Positions 9,662-19,270 of a DNA stretch of 64,000 nucleotides are shown here, in pieces (position 1 is the stretch's first letter; each line of letters begins with the position of its first letter). The position numbers were made by a program, and so were the translations under genes. The notes beneath the pieces are model-generated. The model searched no databases and had not been told where the DNA came from. It worked only from the letters and a program-made list of their open reading frames with translations. The stretch lies in contig NZ_JADMKT010000078.1 of assembly GCF_016786255.1 (NCBI RefSeq), positions 124,001 through 188,000 of the forward strand. Direction: 5' to 3'. The stretch is from Robertkochia sediminum (GTDB lineage Bacteria; Bacteroidota; Bacteroidia; Flavobacteriales; Flavobacteriaceae).

Positions 9662-10342
9662 ATGAAAAGAATTCTTATCGCTTTCGCATTGGGCTTTTTC
9701 AGCCTCATCACACTACAGGCCCAGGGATCTGATGTTTCGACCATTACCGTAACCGGAGAAGGGATCGTGCGCGTGGTTCCGGATCGTGCCGATCTATATT
9801 TCGGGATCAGAACAGAAGGGCAGGAGGTAGCCCTGGTTAAAAAGGAGAACGACAGCCTCGTGATGCAACTCCTGGATATGCTCTACAGCATGGGGATCGA
9901 TAAAAAAGATGTACAAACCAAAAGGCTCAACCTGCATAAAAATTACGATCACAGGAAGAAGGAAGAAACCTATTACGCTAACCAAAGTCTTATGGTGCGT
10001 ATTCATCAACTAACCCAATACGAAGAAATTACCGCAGCCTTACTGGCTTCCGGGGTGAACCAGATCGAAAGGGTTGTTTTCGGACACTCCGATCGCGAAA
10101 CCTTCGAAGATCAGGCGCGTAGCAAAGCAGTTTCTAACGCCATGAAAAAGGTTAAAGGTTACGCAGCGGCCATGGGGCGTAAAACGGGAGACTTCATGAA
10201 GCTCGAAGAGCTCGGTGCTCATGATCCGGCGCCGGTTTACCGTATGGCCATGGACGAGAGCAGTGGTGGGGCAGGAGAAGCCTTTGCCATGGGCGAAATA
10301 GAGGTCATCGCTAAGGTCCGGTTGGTTCAGGACCTGAAATAG
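9662..10342 (+). CDS. SIMPL-domain (DUF541) periplasmic protein
   Basis: A 226-residue secreted protein. The signal peptide spans residues ~1-20 and ends at LQAQG. The mature part begins with STITVTGEGIVRVVPDRADLYFGI, the hallmark of the SIMPL/DUF541 family (E. coli YggE type), which forms oligomeric periplasmic assemblies of uncertain role linked to oxidative stress. The usual VNQIERVVFG and QARSKAVSNAMKKVKGYA segments are present. It is in the same direction as the rhomboid gene, 43 bp downstream, and ends at a bidirectional terminator. Confidence 0.88.
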   Translation: MKRILIAFALGFFSLITLQAQGSDVSTITVTGEGIVRVVPDRADLYFGIRTEGQEVALVKKENDSLVMQLLDMLYSMGIDKKDVQTKRLNLHKNYDHRKKEETYYANQSLMVRIHQLTQYEEITAALLASGVNQIERVVFGHSDRETFEDQARSKAVSNAMKKVKGYAAAMGRKTGDFMKLEELGAHDPAPVYRMAMDESSGGAGEAFAMGEIEVIAKVRLVQDLK

Positions 10343-10344
10343 TG

Positions 10345-10380
10345 AAAAAAAAAGGCGTTCCCGGAAAGGAACGCCTTTGG
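10345..10380. terminator. Bidirectional terminator between SIMPL gene and TlpA-like gene
   Basis: An 11-bp perfect stem (10351-10361 with 10368-10378) has a 6-nt loop. Read on the minus strand it is followed by a run of nine T, so it is strongest for the convergent thioredoxin gene. Confidence 0.9.
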
Positions 10381-10400
10381 TATTTGCAGGCTGAAATTAC

Positions 10401-11510
10401 TTATGGCAGCAATTCGGCGATCTTAGCCTCAAGAGCTTCACCTCTTAATCCTTTAGCAATGATCATCCCGTTCTCATCCAGAACGAAAGTCGCGGGAATA
10501 CTGGTTACATTGTACATACGTGCAATAGGATCGTTCCCTGCCTGAAGATGTGAGATCTGGTACCATGGAAGTCCGTCTTCCTCAATGGCCTTCAACCAGT
10601 CTTCTTTGGTGCGGTCCAGAGACACTCCGATCATATTAAGCCCTTTGTCGTGGTAGGCTTCGTAAAGCTTTACCATGTTGGGATTCTCCTTGCGGCAAGG
10701 CTGACACCAGGCGGCCCAGAAATCTATGATGGTCACCTTTCCAAGGACGTCTTTCAAAGCAAGTTCCTTACCTTCAGGAGTAGGTGCAGAAAATTCAGGA
10801 GCCTTGGCGCCGATCTTTACCTTATTCACGGTTTCCAGAGTTTCATTAATGAACACTCCAAAATCTGAAGATTTCACCTCTTCATCAAACGCATTGAACA
10901 ATACATCAATGGTATCCATTGGTTGCGATTTTGAACGCAACATATTGGCTAGCAATACAGCAGAGAATAAAGAAGAAGGATTCTCCTTTACAAAGTTGTA
11001 GTTCATCTCCTGAGCATCTTCGCGAAGCTCGTTATAGGTCTCGCGCATCACGTTAATGCTTACCGTATCTCTTTTGTTCGTAGCCTCGCGCATTTGTTCC
11101 TGGATAGACATAAAACGCTTTTCCAGGTTGCTTCTGTTTTCGGTAAATGTCACTGCATCCTGGTTGGTCGGGGTTCCGGTTACAAGCGATTTAGCTACAG
11201 AATCTTTGTATATGGTAATATCGATATCACCGGCCTCAATAAAGAACGGGAACCCTCCTCTGATGTTCTCCACGATCATGGCGTGAAGGCCTGGCTTGGC
11301 AGCAACACCTTCGTAGTGGGCTTTTTCACCAATAACCATGAGGGTATCTAGCATTTCGGCTTGTGAACCGGCATTTACTTTCTGGATATAGATGCTGGTG
11401 CTGTCTGCTACACCGGCAGCAGTAATGTCTATTTTATAGGCGTTTTCAGGGGTTTCTGCACAGCTCCCGAAAAGGGCGGCGAAACCGAGAATTGTAAGGA
11501 TCTTTTTCAT
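10401..11510 (-). CDS. TlpA-family thiol:disulfide oxidoreductase, lipoprotein
   Basis: A 369-residue periplasmic thioredoxin-like protein. A lipoprotein signal ends in FAALFGSC (Cys17). Residues ~25-220 form the N-terminal DUF4369-like domain with a helical stretch (FMSIQEQMREATNKRD). The C-terminal ~140 residues are an AhpC/TSA-type thioredoxin fold with the CxxC site in WAAWCQPCRKENP and the cis-Pro segment SIPATFVLDENG. It may reduce cytochrome or other periplasmic disulfides, but the partner is unknown. It is flanked by terminators on both sides and so is likely monocistronic. Confidence 0.92.
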   Translation of the reverse strand: MKKILTILGFAALFGSCAETPENAYKIDITAAGVADSTSIYIQKVNAGSQAEMLDTLMVIGEKAHYEGVAAKPGLHAMIVENIRGGFPFFIEAGDIDITIYKDSVAKSLVTGTPTNQDAVTFTENRSNLEKRFMSIQEQMREATNKRDTVSINVMRETYNELREDAQEMNYNFVKENPSSLFSAVLLANMLRSKSQPMDTIDVLFNAFDEEVKSSDFGVFINETLETVNKVKIGAKAPEFSAPTPEGKELALKDVLGKVTIIDFWAAWCQPCRKENPNMVKLYEAYHDKGLNMIGVSLDRTKEDWLKAIEEDGLPWYQISHLQAGNDPIARMYNVTSIPATFVLDENGMIIAKGLRGEALEAKIAELLP

Positions 11511-11580
11511 GAGATCTTAAATTTGATTTATGGGTTTCTGCAAATTTAACATATCGCGCTCCACAGCAAAGCGAATTAAC

Positions 11581-11613
11581 AAAAAAAGCCCCGATCCTGG
11601 GACCGGGACTTTT
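11581..11613 (-). terminator. Terminator of the small beta-barrel gene
   Basis: On minus-strand RNA a 10-bp stem (11601-11610 with 11587-11596, two G-U pairs) and a CCAG loop are followed by seven U. It lies 21 bp after the stop codon of the beta-barrel gene. Confidence 0.85.
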
Positions 11614-11633
11614 GGTATCGTGTGCAATATGTA

Positions 11634-12128
11634 TTAGAATTGATAGCGCACCCCTAGTGCGATATCAAAATCAAGGTCATCGTTGAAATCTCCGAAACCT
11701 AGTTCCGGACGGAAATCTAAGGACAATAATAAGGGGATGTCAAAGTTGTATTCGATCCCGATATCACCGGCTACGAAAATAAACGTTCCACTATCGTCAA
11801 GATCAGGGTCAAGATCAAAGCCGTTATCGTAGTCATAACTTCCCAGACCACCACCGGCTCCAACATACCAGTTAAAATTCCCATCAAGTGGCATTACCCA
11901 CTGGTAGAGTCCGGTGAGTTTAAAGGCATCCCAGTTGTTGCTGTCTCTCCATCCAAGATCGACTTCCAGTCGGTTAGCGTCACCAAGTGCACGCTGGTAC
12001 GAGATCTCTGCACCAAAACCATCGCTGTCGCCCAGTCTTAATCCAAGGGCATTTGGAGAAATACGTTGTGCCTGAGCGAAGGAGATCATTCCTCCAAAAA
12101 GCACCAAAAAGAAAAGTAACTTTTTCAT
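11634..12128 (-). CDS. Small outer-membrane beta-barrel protein
   Basis: A 164-residue protein with a signal peptide (residues 1-20, ending SFAQA) and a mature part of alternating hydrophobic strands with Gly/Asp-rich turns (GLRLGDSDGFGAEISYQRALG, YVGAGGGLGSYDYDNGFD). It ends in FDIALGVRYQF, a terminal aromatic typical of BAM-inserted barrels. It is probably an eight-stranded barrel of the outer-membrane protein superfamily. Its function is unknown. The gene is monocistronic and ends in a strong terminator. Confidence 0.85.
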   Translation of the reverse strand: MKKLLFFLVLFGGMISFAQAQRISPNALGLRLGDSDGFGAEISYQRALGDANRLEVDLGWRDSNNWDAFKLTGLYQWVMPLDGNFNWYVGAGGGLGSYDYDNGFDLDPDLDDSGTFIFVAGDIGIEYNFDIPLLLSLDFRPELGFGDFNDDLDFDIALGVRYQF

Positions 12129-12197
12129 TATAATTGATTTTGTGTTTTCCTATTTTAACGACGAATTTACATTGAAATTACTCAGGTCACCAAATAG

Positions 12198-15098
12198 ATG
12201 AAAGAAATTCTGCACCAAAAAGCAATAAAAGATACGTTTTCAGGAGAATTTTATACCGATGACCTCCACCGAATGCTCTATGCAACAGATGCGTCCGTAT
12301 ACAGGGAAATCCCTCAGGCGGTAGCCTATCCAAAAACTGTCGAAGACCTGAAAACTCTGGTGGCCTATGCTCAGGAGCAAGGCACATCGCTTATTCCGCG
12401 TGCCGCAGGGACTTCCCTGGCAGGGCAGTGTGTAGGTAATGGGGTCGTGGTCGATCTGTCAAGGTATTTCGATCGCATTCTCGAATTTCTCCCTGAAGAA
12501 CGCAAGATAAAGGTACAGCCAGGGATCATCAGGGACGAACTCAATGCTGAGATCGCCTCCAGCGGCTTGTTCTTTGGCCCTAATACCTCTACCTCCAACC
12601 GCTGTATGATCGGTGGTATGACGGCGAATAACTCTTCAGGATCTACATCTATAAAATACGGCGTTACCCGCGATAAGGTGCTCGAAGTAGATATGGTTCT
12701 GAGTGATGGGAGTGAAGTGACTTTTGGTGCGTTGTCTCCAACGGCCTATGCAGCCAAACTGGCTCAGGATGATAAGGAGGGTGAGATCTACAGGTTCTTT
12801 GACCGCGAATTACGGGACCCTGAGGTTCGCAAGCGGATAGCAGAAGGATATCCAAAGGCAGACATTCATCGCAGAAATACCGGGTATGCCATTGATATGA
12901 TCTGTGGCATGAAGCCATTTGATCCCAACGGAGAAACATTTAACCTCGCAAAATTGATCTCCGGAAGTGAAGGCACCCTTGGCCTGATCACCAGTATTAC
13001 CCTTCAGCTGGACCTGCAACCACCTAAACAGCGAACCATGATCGCTGCTCATTTTAACAGCATTCACGATACGTGTAAGGCCGTAAAACCACTTATGGAG
13101 CACGACCTTTATGCCTGTGAAATGATGGATAAGGTGATCCTGGACTGTACGAAGAACAATAAATCCCAGGCACCCAATCGCTTTTTTATTAAAGACGACC
13201 CCAAGGCTATCTTGTTATTGGAGCTCTGCAGCGATAACGAGAGCGACCTGGAAGCTCAGAAGGTGAGGTTGCTCGATACACTTTATCATGCAACCAACGC
13301 TTATGCCTGCCCTGAACTTAAGGGAGCAGAAATAAACAAGGCCTTAGAGCTCAGAAAGGCCGGTCTCGGACTACTGGGCAATATCGTAGGTGATAAAAAA
13401 GCGGTGGCCTGTATTGAAGACACTGCGGTTAGCATAGACGATCTCAGTGATTATATTGACGAATTTGAGGCCTTAATGGCATCTTATGGGCAGGAGGCTG
13501 TATACTACGCTCATGCCGGAGCAGGAGAACTTCATTTGCGTCCCATTCTCAATTTAAAGAAGCGGGAAGGGGTGAAACAATTCCGCGCCATCACCACAGA
13601 AGTAGCACATTTGGTAAAGAAATACAGAGGCGCTATGTCGGGGGAACACGGCGAGGGAAGGGTTCGCTCGGAGTTTATCACCATGTTTATTGGAACGGAT
13701 AACTACCAATTACTTCGTGGCGTTAAGAGGGCGTTTGATCCTTTGAACCTGTTCAATCCCGGTAAGATCGTAGATCCCGTCGCCATGGATACCCACCTGC
13801 GGTATGAAACCGACAGGAAAGAGCCCGTTATAGATACCTTTATGGATTTCTCAGACTCACAGGGACTCCTTAAGGCGGTAGAAAAGTGCAACGGAAGTGG
13901 CGATTGTCGCAAGACAGAACGAAGCAACGGAGCCATGTGCCCCAGCTATCACGCTACCCGTGAAGAGAAGAACACTACCCGAGCCAGGGCCAATGCGCTG
14001 AGAGAAGTGCTCAGTGATAAAGAAAAGACCGATCGCTTTAACAGCAAGGATTTAAAAGAGGTGCTTGATCTCTGCCTGAGCTGTAAGGCCTGCGCCAGCG
14101 AATGTCCTTCAAACATAGACATGGCCGCATATAAGGCCGAGTTTTTACATCAATACCAAAAAGCCAATGGCCGCAACCTCCGGGATAAACTCTTTGCTTA
14201 CAGTGGCGTGCTTAATAAATGGGCGGCTCATGCCCCGTTGCTGATAAACAACAAAATAACCGCCGGATTGATCACACGATTCGGAGGAATAGCCCCGCAA
14301 CGACGCCTGCCGGAGATCAAAAAATGTAACCTGGAGCGCTATCGGTTAAACGAGTTAAAGGGCAGGGAGACCGTCCAAAAACTCATTCTTTACATTGATG
14401 AGTTCAGTGAATATCTGGATTCCAATGTTGCTAAAGACGCGATTTCTTTGCTTATAGCTTTGGGATACGAGCCGGTACTCTTGTTCGGGGATAGCGGCAG
14501 AACCTTCATCTCTAAAGGCTTTCTTCCTGAAGCAAAAAAATGCATCGACAATCTTCTGGATACTCTGGAAAAGCTAGGGGAACCGGAACTTCCGGTCGTT
14601 GGTATAGAGCCTTCGGCTATTCTCGGATTCAGAGACGATTTCTTGCGAATGGCCTCCGATAAGAATCTGGTACAGAGCATTGCCAAAAGGGCTTTTACCC
14701 TAGAGGAGTTCTTTGCCGGAGAGTCAAGAAAGGGAGCGATCAAGGCCGAAATGTTCACTACAGAAAAACGTACCGTAAAATACCATGCACATTGCCATCA
14801 AAAGGCACTGTCTGATATTCGTTCGACCTTTGATATGCTAAACATCCCTCAAAACTACACCGTAAGTATGATCAATTCCGGCTGTTGCGGGATGGCAGGA
14901 TCGTTTGGATATGAGAAGGAGCATTACGAGGTGAGCATGAAAATAGGAGAACAACGGTTATTTCCGGCCATACGCAAAAGCGGACCGGAGGTGATCATTG
15001 CAGCGAACGGGAACAGTTGCCGCCATCAGATCTACGATGGAACAAAAAGAACTGCAAAACACCCTGTAAGCGTTCTTAGGGAGGCACTCAAAGTGTAG
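12198..15098 (+). CDS. FAD-linked oxidase / Fe-S protein fusion (D-lactate or glycolate dehydrogenase type)
   Basis: A 966-residue fusion of a GlcD-like FAD-binding oxidase and a GlcF-like Fe-S subunit. N-terminal residues ~40-250 are the PCMH FAD domain (PRAAGTSLAGQCVG, GGMTANNSSGSTSIKYG). Residues ~250-520 are the substrate cap ending in GEHGEGRVRSEF and FNPGKIVDP. Residues ~560-660 carry 4Fe-4S ligands, including DLCLSCKACASECPSNIDM. The C-terminus has a cysteine-rich CCG domain (NSGCCGMAGSFGYEKEHYEV). Fused proteins of this kind oxidise D-2-hydroxyacids such as D-lactate and pass electrons to quinone. The exact substrate is an inference. Confidence 0.92.
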   Translation: MKEILHQKAIKDTFSGEFYTDDLHRMLYATDASVYREIPQAVAYPKTVEDLKTLVAYAQEQGTSLIPRAAGTSLAGQCVGNGVVVDLSRYFDRILEFLPEERKIKVQPGIIRDELNAEIASSGLFFGPNTSTSNRCMIGGMTANNSSGSTSIKYGVTRDKVLEVDMVLSDGSEVTFGALSPTAYAAKLAQDDKEGEIYRFFDRELRDPEVRKRIAEGYPKADIHRRNTGYAIDMICGMKPFDPNGETFNLAKLISGSEGTLGLITSITLQLDLQPPKQRTMIAAHFNSIHDTCKAVKPLMEHDLYACEMMDKVILDCTKNNKSQAPNRFFIKDDPKAILLLELCSDNESDLEAQKVRLLDTLYHATNAYACPELKGAEINKALELRKAGLGLLGNIVGDKKAVACIEDTAVSIDDLSDYIDEFEALMASYGQEAVYYAHAGAGELHLRPILNLKKREGVKQFRAITTEVAHLVKKYRGAMSGEHGEGRVRSEFITMFIGTDNYQLLRGVKRAFDPLNLFNPGKIVDPVAMDTHLRYETDRKEPVIDTFMDFSDSQGLLKAVEKCNGSGDCRKTERSNGAMCPSYHATREEKNTTRARANALREVLSDKEKTDRFNSKDLKEVLDLCLSCKACASECPSNIDMAAYKAEFLHQYQKANGRNLRDKLFAYSGVLNKWAAHAPLLINNKITAGLITRFGGIAPQRRLPEIKKCNLERYRLNELKGRETVQKLILYIDEFSEYLDSNVAKDAISLLIALGYEPVLLFGDSGRTFISKGFLPEAKKCIDNLLDTLEKLGEPELPVVGIEPSAILGFRDDFLRMASDKNLVQSIAKRAFTLEEFFAGESRKGAIKAEMFTTEKRTVKYHAHCHQKALSDIRSTFDMLNIPQNYTVSMINSGCCGMAGSFGYEKEHYEVSMKIGEQRLFPAIRKSGPEVIIAANGNSCRHQIYDGTKRTAKHPVSVLREALKV

Positions 15099-15124
15099 AG
15101 GGGTAACGCCTTGCAAATGAAATC

Positions 15125-15955
15125 CTAGAGACGGGGAGTAATGGTGATCGCAGCCAAAAGGTCTTTGTAATCCATCTCCTTGAGATTTTGATCTGCAAAG
15201 AACGGACTGAGCTTATCATTTTTGAATCGGTACAATTCCCATTGTTTTCTCGAATACTCCAGGGCGGTGAGATTTTCTATCCAATCTCCCGAGTTCAGGT
15301 ATAAACAGGTGCCTTTATCGTTAACCTTACGTATCATCTGGGGTTGATGTATGTGACCGCAAACCACGTATTTATAGCCATTGTCAATAGCAAGGTCGGC
15401 TGCAACCTGCTCGAAATCATCAATGTATTTCACGGCCTTCTTCACGCTGTTCTTGATCTTCTTGCTTAGGGAATACCGCTCTTTCCCCATAAACAGCAAT
15501 GCTGCGTTCAGGAGCGTATTCACTCGAATGAGCAGCTCGTACCCCCAACCACCGAGTTTAGCGATCCACTTGGCGTGTTGGATCGAGGCGTCGAAAACAT
15601 CCCCGTGAAAGATCCAGGCCTTTTTTCCGTCGAGATCGAGCACTAATTTATTCACTACATGAATATTACCGATGTGGAGATCGGTGAACTTTCTGAACAT
15701 CTCATCATGGTTTCCAGTGATATAATACACCTTGGTGCCCTTGGCTGCCATATCCAGGATCTTCTTGATCACCTGTAAGTGTTCCTTCGGAAAATAGCGT
15801 TTTCTGAATTGCCATACATCAATGATATCCCCGTTAAGCACCAGGATTTCAGGTTGTACGCTGTTCAGGTAGGATAGTAATTCACCTGCATGGCATCCAT
15901 AGGTCCCTAGGTGGATATCCGAAAGTACGACAAGTTCTGTTCTTCGCTTTTTCAA
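15125..15955 (-). CDS. LpxH-like UDP-2,3-diacylglucosamine diphosphatase / metallophosphoesterase
   Basis: A calcineurin-like phosphoesterase of ~277 residues. All metal-site blocks are visible: LSDIHLGTYG, NGDIIDVWQF, TGNHDEMF, HGDVFD and CGHIHQPQM. This layout is that of the LpxH group, which removes UMP from UDP-2,3-diacylglucosamine in lipid A synthesis, although some homologues in the phylum have uncertain substrates. No ATG exists near the conserved N-terminus. I choose the TTG at 15955, giving KKRRTELVVLSDIHLG; another TTG at 15997 would add 14 poorly conserved residues. The gene is convergent with the FAD/Fe-S oxidase gene, 26 bp apart. Confidence 0.85.
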   Translation of the reverse strand: MKKRRTELVVLSDIHLGTYGCHAGELLSYLNSVQPEILVLNGDIIDVWQFRKRYFPKEHLQVIKKILDMAAKGTKVYYITGNHDEMFRKFTDLHIGNIHVVNKLVLDLDGKKAWIFHGDVFDASIQHAKWIAKLGGWGYELLIRVNTLLNAALLFMGKERYSLSKKIKNSVKKAVKYIDDFEQVAADLAIDNGYKYVVCGHIHQPQMIRKVNDKGTCLYLNSGDWIENLTALEYSRKQWELYRFKNDKLSPFFADQNLKEMDYKDLLAAITITPRL

Positions 15956-16093
15956 GATCAAATTGGTTTGAATGCAAGTAATAAAACTGCAGTTCAAAAC
16001 GAATTAACTGAGGTTTAACGGTTTGTGACACTTTGGTTAACCCCGCATTAAATTGGTGTGAATAAGTTTAAATTACGATAACCAGCTTAAATT

Positions 16094-16123
16094 TTTGATT
16101 ATTGGGTTTAACGTCTATTTTTG
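16094..16123 (+). promoter_or_regulatory. Bacteroidota promoter of aroC
   Basis: TTTG at 16094-16097 and TATTTTTG at 16116-16123 are separated by 18 bp, matching the TTTG-N~19-TAnnTTTG promoter of the phylum. The aroC ATG is 17 bp downstream of the -7 box. Confidence 0.7.
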
Positions 16124-16139
16124 TTTAAAAACCAACTGA

Positions 16140-17204
16140 ATGGCAGGAAATACCTTTGGAAATCTTTTTAAAATAAGCACTTTCGGTGAGTCTCACGGGG
16201 AGGCTCTGGGCGGTGTCGTAGATGGATGTCCGGCAGGGATCGACCTTGATCTCGACCAGATCCAATGGCATTTAGACCGAAGAAAGCCCGGGCAATCGGC
16301 TATCGTAACACAGCGTAAAGAACCGGACCGGGTTCGAATCTTATCAGGTATTTTTGAAGGTAAAACAACGGGAACTCCCATTGGTTTCGTCATCGAGAAT
16401 TCCAATCAGCGCTCCGGCGATTATTCCCATATCAAAGACCAATACCGTCCGTCTCACGCCGATAAGGTGTACGACGATAAATACGGTATACGTGATTATC
16501 GCGGTGGTGGAAGAAGCTCGGCCAGGGAAACGGCCAGCAGGGTAGTGGCAGGGGCTATAGCCCGCCAGTTTCTGGACGGGGTTGAGATCAAGGCCTACGT
16601 TTCGGCTGTAGGTACCCTCGAAATGAAAACACCCTACCAGGAACTTGATCTGGAGGTTACAGAAACCAATGCTGTTCGTTGTCCGGACGCCACGATGGCC
16701 GAAAAGATGGAAGCCTATATTCGCGAGGTTCGCAAAGATGGTGATACCGTAGGTGGCGTGGTTACCTGTGTGGTACGCGGATTACCATCAGGGCTTGGAG
16801 AACCGGCCTTTGACAAATTACACGCCGAGCTGGGAAAGGCCATGCTCTCCATTAACGCTGTAAAAGGATTTGAATACGGTAGCGGTTTTAATGGTGCTGC
16901 CATGCGCGGAAGCCAGCACAACGACCTCTATAATGCCGATGGAACCACAAAAACCAATTTTTCGGGAGGTATACAAGGAGGTATTAGTAATGGGATGGAT
17001 ATCTATTTCAGGGTAGCTTTCAAACCCGTGGCTACCATCATGCAAAAACAAACCACCATCGATAAAGACGGAAACGCTGTCGAAATGCAGGGTAAAGGAA
17101 GACATGACCCCTGTGTAGTGCCACGTGCTGTCCCTATTGTTGAGGCCATGGCCGCATTGGTTCTGGCCGACCATATGCTTATTAAACGAAGTAATAAAAA
17201 ATAA
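16140..17204 (+). CDS. aroC: Chorismate synthase
   Basis: AroC makes chorismate from 5-enolpyruvylshikimate-3-phosphate using reduced FMN, the last shikimate-pathway step. The 354-residue protein has the family blocks [23 protein letters not shown] at the N-terminus, [37 protein letters not shown] near residue 105-140, and [16 protein letters not shown] near residue 245. The invariant His of GESHG and the FMN-site [11 protein letters not shown] are present. A symporter gene follows after 14 bp in the same direction, so co-transcription is likely although the functions are unrelated. Confidence 0.97.
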   Translation: MAGNTFGNLFKISTFGESHGEALGGVVDGCPAGIDLDLDQIQWHLDRRKPGQSAIVTQRKEPDRVRILSGIFEGKTTGTPIGFVIENSNQRSGDYSHIKDQYRPSHADKVYDDKYGIRDYRGGGRSSARETASRVVAGAIARQFLDGVEIKAYVSAVGTLEMKTPYQELDLEVTETNAVRCPDATMAEKMEAYIREVRKDGDTVGGVVTCVVRGLPSGLGEPAFDKLHAELGKAMLSINAVKGFEYGSGFNGAAMRGSQHNDLYNADGTTKTNFSGGIQGGISNGMDIYFRVAFKPVATIMQKQTTIDKDGNAVEMQGKGRHDPCVVPRAVPIVEAMAALVLADHMLIKRSNKK

Positions 17205-17218
17205 CCCTAAAGTATTCA

Positions 17219-18649
17219 ATGAAGAAACTTGCTTTGCACTGGCAGATCATTATCGGGCTCGTTCTCGGTATTGTCTGGGCAGTATTATCCGGAATATTCG
17301 AATGGAGTGAATTTACGATCAATTGGATAGCTCCTTTCGGGACTATCTTTATCAACCTTCTTAAGCTCATCGCCGTTCCTCTTGTATTATTTTCAATCAT
17401 TAATGGTGTAGCCAACATCGGTGACCCTTCAAGCCTCGGTAGAATGGGAGGGAAGACCCTGTTAGCCTACCTGGCCACTACCTTACTGTCTGTAGCGGTA
17501 GGACTCACCCTAGTAAACCTGATGAAACCCGGGAAGCTTATCGATGAGCAAAGCCGTATCGATAACCGAATTAGTTACGAGCTCTGGGCCGCTTCTCAGA
17601 ACCTGGAGATCAAAGACGGGGTAAATTACCTCAAGAACCCTGAATTCTCTCAACGGGCACAGGAGATCTACGAGCTTTCTAAAGCCGATCTGGCCGATGC
17701 AACCGTTAAGGAAAAAATGGAAACCGCCAACCAGGCGAAAGAAGCAGGACCGCTTCAGCCCCTGGTAGATATGGTGCCACAAAACATTTTTATTTCTCTG
17801 GGTGATAACGGACTCATGCTACAGGTGATCTTTTTCGCTTTGTTCTTTGGTATAAGTTTATTGTTCATTCCGAGGGATAAGGCGCAGCCCGTAATGTCGT
17901 TTGTAGACGGGGTCATGGAGGTATTCCTTAAAATGGTTGACCTCGTAATGCGAGCAGCACCATTTTTCGTATTCGCACTTTTAGCCGGAGTAGTAAGCAA
18001 AATGGCCGGAGACGACCTTGGTAAGATCACAGAGATCTTTAAGGGTCTTAGCTGGTATTCACTAGCGGTATTTGTTGGATTAATGCTCATGATCTTTGTG
18101 ATCTATCCGATCATCATAAAACTCTTTATCAAAGGGGTCTCGTATACCGGATTCTTTAAAGCGATAAGTCCCGCTCAAACCCTTGCTTTTTCTACTTCAA
18201 GTAGCGCAGCCACCCTGCCTGTGACCATGGAATGTGTTGAGGATAATATGGGGGTAGACAAAAAGATCACCAGCTTTGTGCTCCCCATTGGAGCTACAGT
18301 AAATATGGATGGAACCTGTCTTTATCAGGCAGTGGCTGTAGTTTTTCTGGCTCAGTTACATATGATCGATCTTACCATTGGTCAGCAGCTTACCATTGTA
18401 CTTACAGCAACCCTGGCGTCGATAGGATCTGCAGCAGTACCAAGTGCAGGTTTGGTTATGCTTATCATCGTGCTGCAATCGGTAGGGCTTAATCCGGCCT
18501 GGATCGCCATCATACTTCCGGTAGACCGTATCCTTGATATGTGTCGTACCGTAGTAAATGTTACGGGAGATGCCACTGTTTCTTCTCTGATCGCTCAGAG
18601 TGAGGGGATGATGAACTTCCCCGGGAATGACCTCCGTAAAAACAACTAA
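17219..18649 (+). CDS. Dicarboxylate/amino-acid:cation symporter (DAACS family)
   Basis: A 476-residue inner-membrane carrier of the GltP/DctA family, driving uptake of glutamate, aspartate or C4-dicarboxylates with Na+ or H+. The serine-rich re-entrant hairpin FSTSSSAATLPVTMECVE and the motif GATVNMDGTCLYQAV are diagnostic, followed by a second re-entrant segment ASIGSAAVPSAG and the substrate-site DRILDMCRTVVNVTGDA. An insertion of ~70 polar residues after the second or third helix (about residues 105-190) is longer than in E. coli GltP. It ends at a strong terminator. The substrate cannot be fixed by eye. Confidence 0.93.
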   Translation: MKKLALHWQIIIGLVLGIVWAVLSGIFEWSEFTINWIAPFGTIFINLLKLIAVPLVLFSIINGVANIGDPSSLGRMGGKTLLAYLATTLLSVAVGLTLVNLMKPGKLIDEQSRIDNRISYELWAASQNLEIKDGVNYLKNPEFSQRAQEIYELSKADLADATVKEKMETANQAKEAGPLQPLVDMVPQNIFISLGDNGLMLQVIFFALFFGISLLFIPRDKAQPVMSFVDGVMEVFLKMVDLVMRAAPFFVFALLAGVVSKMAGDDLGKITEIFKGLSWYSLAVFVGLMLMIFVIYPIIIKLFIKGVSYTGFFKAISPAQTLAFSTSSSAATLPVTMECVEDNMGVDKKITSFVLPIGATVNMDGTCLYQAVAVVFLAQLHMIDLTIGQQLTIVLTATLASIGSAAVPSAGLVMLIIVLQSVGLNPAWIAIILPVDRILDMCRTVVNVTGDATVSSLIAQSEGMMNFPGNDLRKNN

Positions 18650-18667
18650 AAAACAACGAATTACAGC

Positions 18668-18701
18668 AAAATAGCGCTCTTTATAAGGGCGCTATTTTTG
18701 T
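18668..18701 (+). terminator. Rho-independent terminator after the symporter gene
   Basis: A 12-bp stem (18668-18679 with 18686-18697, one G-U pair) and a 6-nt loop are followed by TTTTTG. It lies 18 bp after the symporter stop. Confidence 0.9.
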
Positions 18702-18898
18702 ATGGTCTGGTGTGGCCGCTGCTCTGAAAATACCGCTAAATAGCTTTCACATACAAAAAGTAAACGTTCACAACATAATTTTTGAAGGCTATGGGTTATG
18801 CCATTATTTTATAAGTATGATTACTTGGCAGGTAAAACAGGCTCGCCTTAGAGCTGTGATACCTGCTGTGAATAGCCCCCAAAAACCTGAATTGATTT

Positions 18899-19270
18899 AT
18901 GTCGAACACAACAGAAAAAAATCAGCTTGCCAATATTTCAAAGCTATTTGAATATTGCCTGAACGACCGCCAGCACCTGGAGGAGTTATTGCAATTGCTC
19001 GATGAGCGCGTTGAGGAGTTTCTCACTACCGCCAGAGTGTATTTAAAGGCCAAAGACCGGTATTCACTCTCAAGAGTAAGCCACAGGTTGAGAAACAGCT
19101 TGTTGATGATCGATGCTCAGAGCCTGCTTGACTTTCTGGATATTATCGAACACGAGTGTCAGCAATTAGACACCCTGATCGTATTGGAAAGATTGCTTAA
19201 GGATTTTGAAACAGAATACAAATTGGTAAACGCTGAAATTCAGCAACAACTCAAGAGCATCTATGCCTGA
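18899..19270 (+). CDS. Hpt (histidine phosphotransfer)-like protein
   Basis: A 123-residue all-helical protein. The segment SRVSHRLRNSLLMIDAQSLLDFLDIIEHECQQ near residues 58-90 has the form of an Hpt domain, whose phospho-accepting His sits in an HxLK(G/N) motif; here it is HRLRNS. No kinase domain or transmembrane segment is present, so it would act as a free phosphotransfer protein. The next gene overlaps its 3' end by 8 bp and encodes a receiver lacking the acceptor Asp, so the two are translationally coupled. The partner kinase is not in the window. The upstream ~200 bp hold no other convincing gene. Confidence 0.72.
   Translation: MSNTTEKNQLANISKLFEYCLNDRQHLEELLQLLDERVEEFLTTARVYLKAKDRYSLSRVSHRLRNSLLMIDAQSLLDFLDIIEHECQQLDTLIVLERLLKDFETEYKLVNAEIQQQLKSIYA

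Noticed and set aside
13703-15098. Split of the GlcD/GlcF-type gene into two genes
   Set aside because: The frame is continuous through both domains with no internal stop or ribosome-binding site, so it is a genuine fusion.
18712-18951. 79-residue plus-strand frame before the Hpt gene
   Set aside because: It overlaps the Hpt gene in another frame, has no recognisable domain and starts just after a terminator without a promoter motif.
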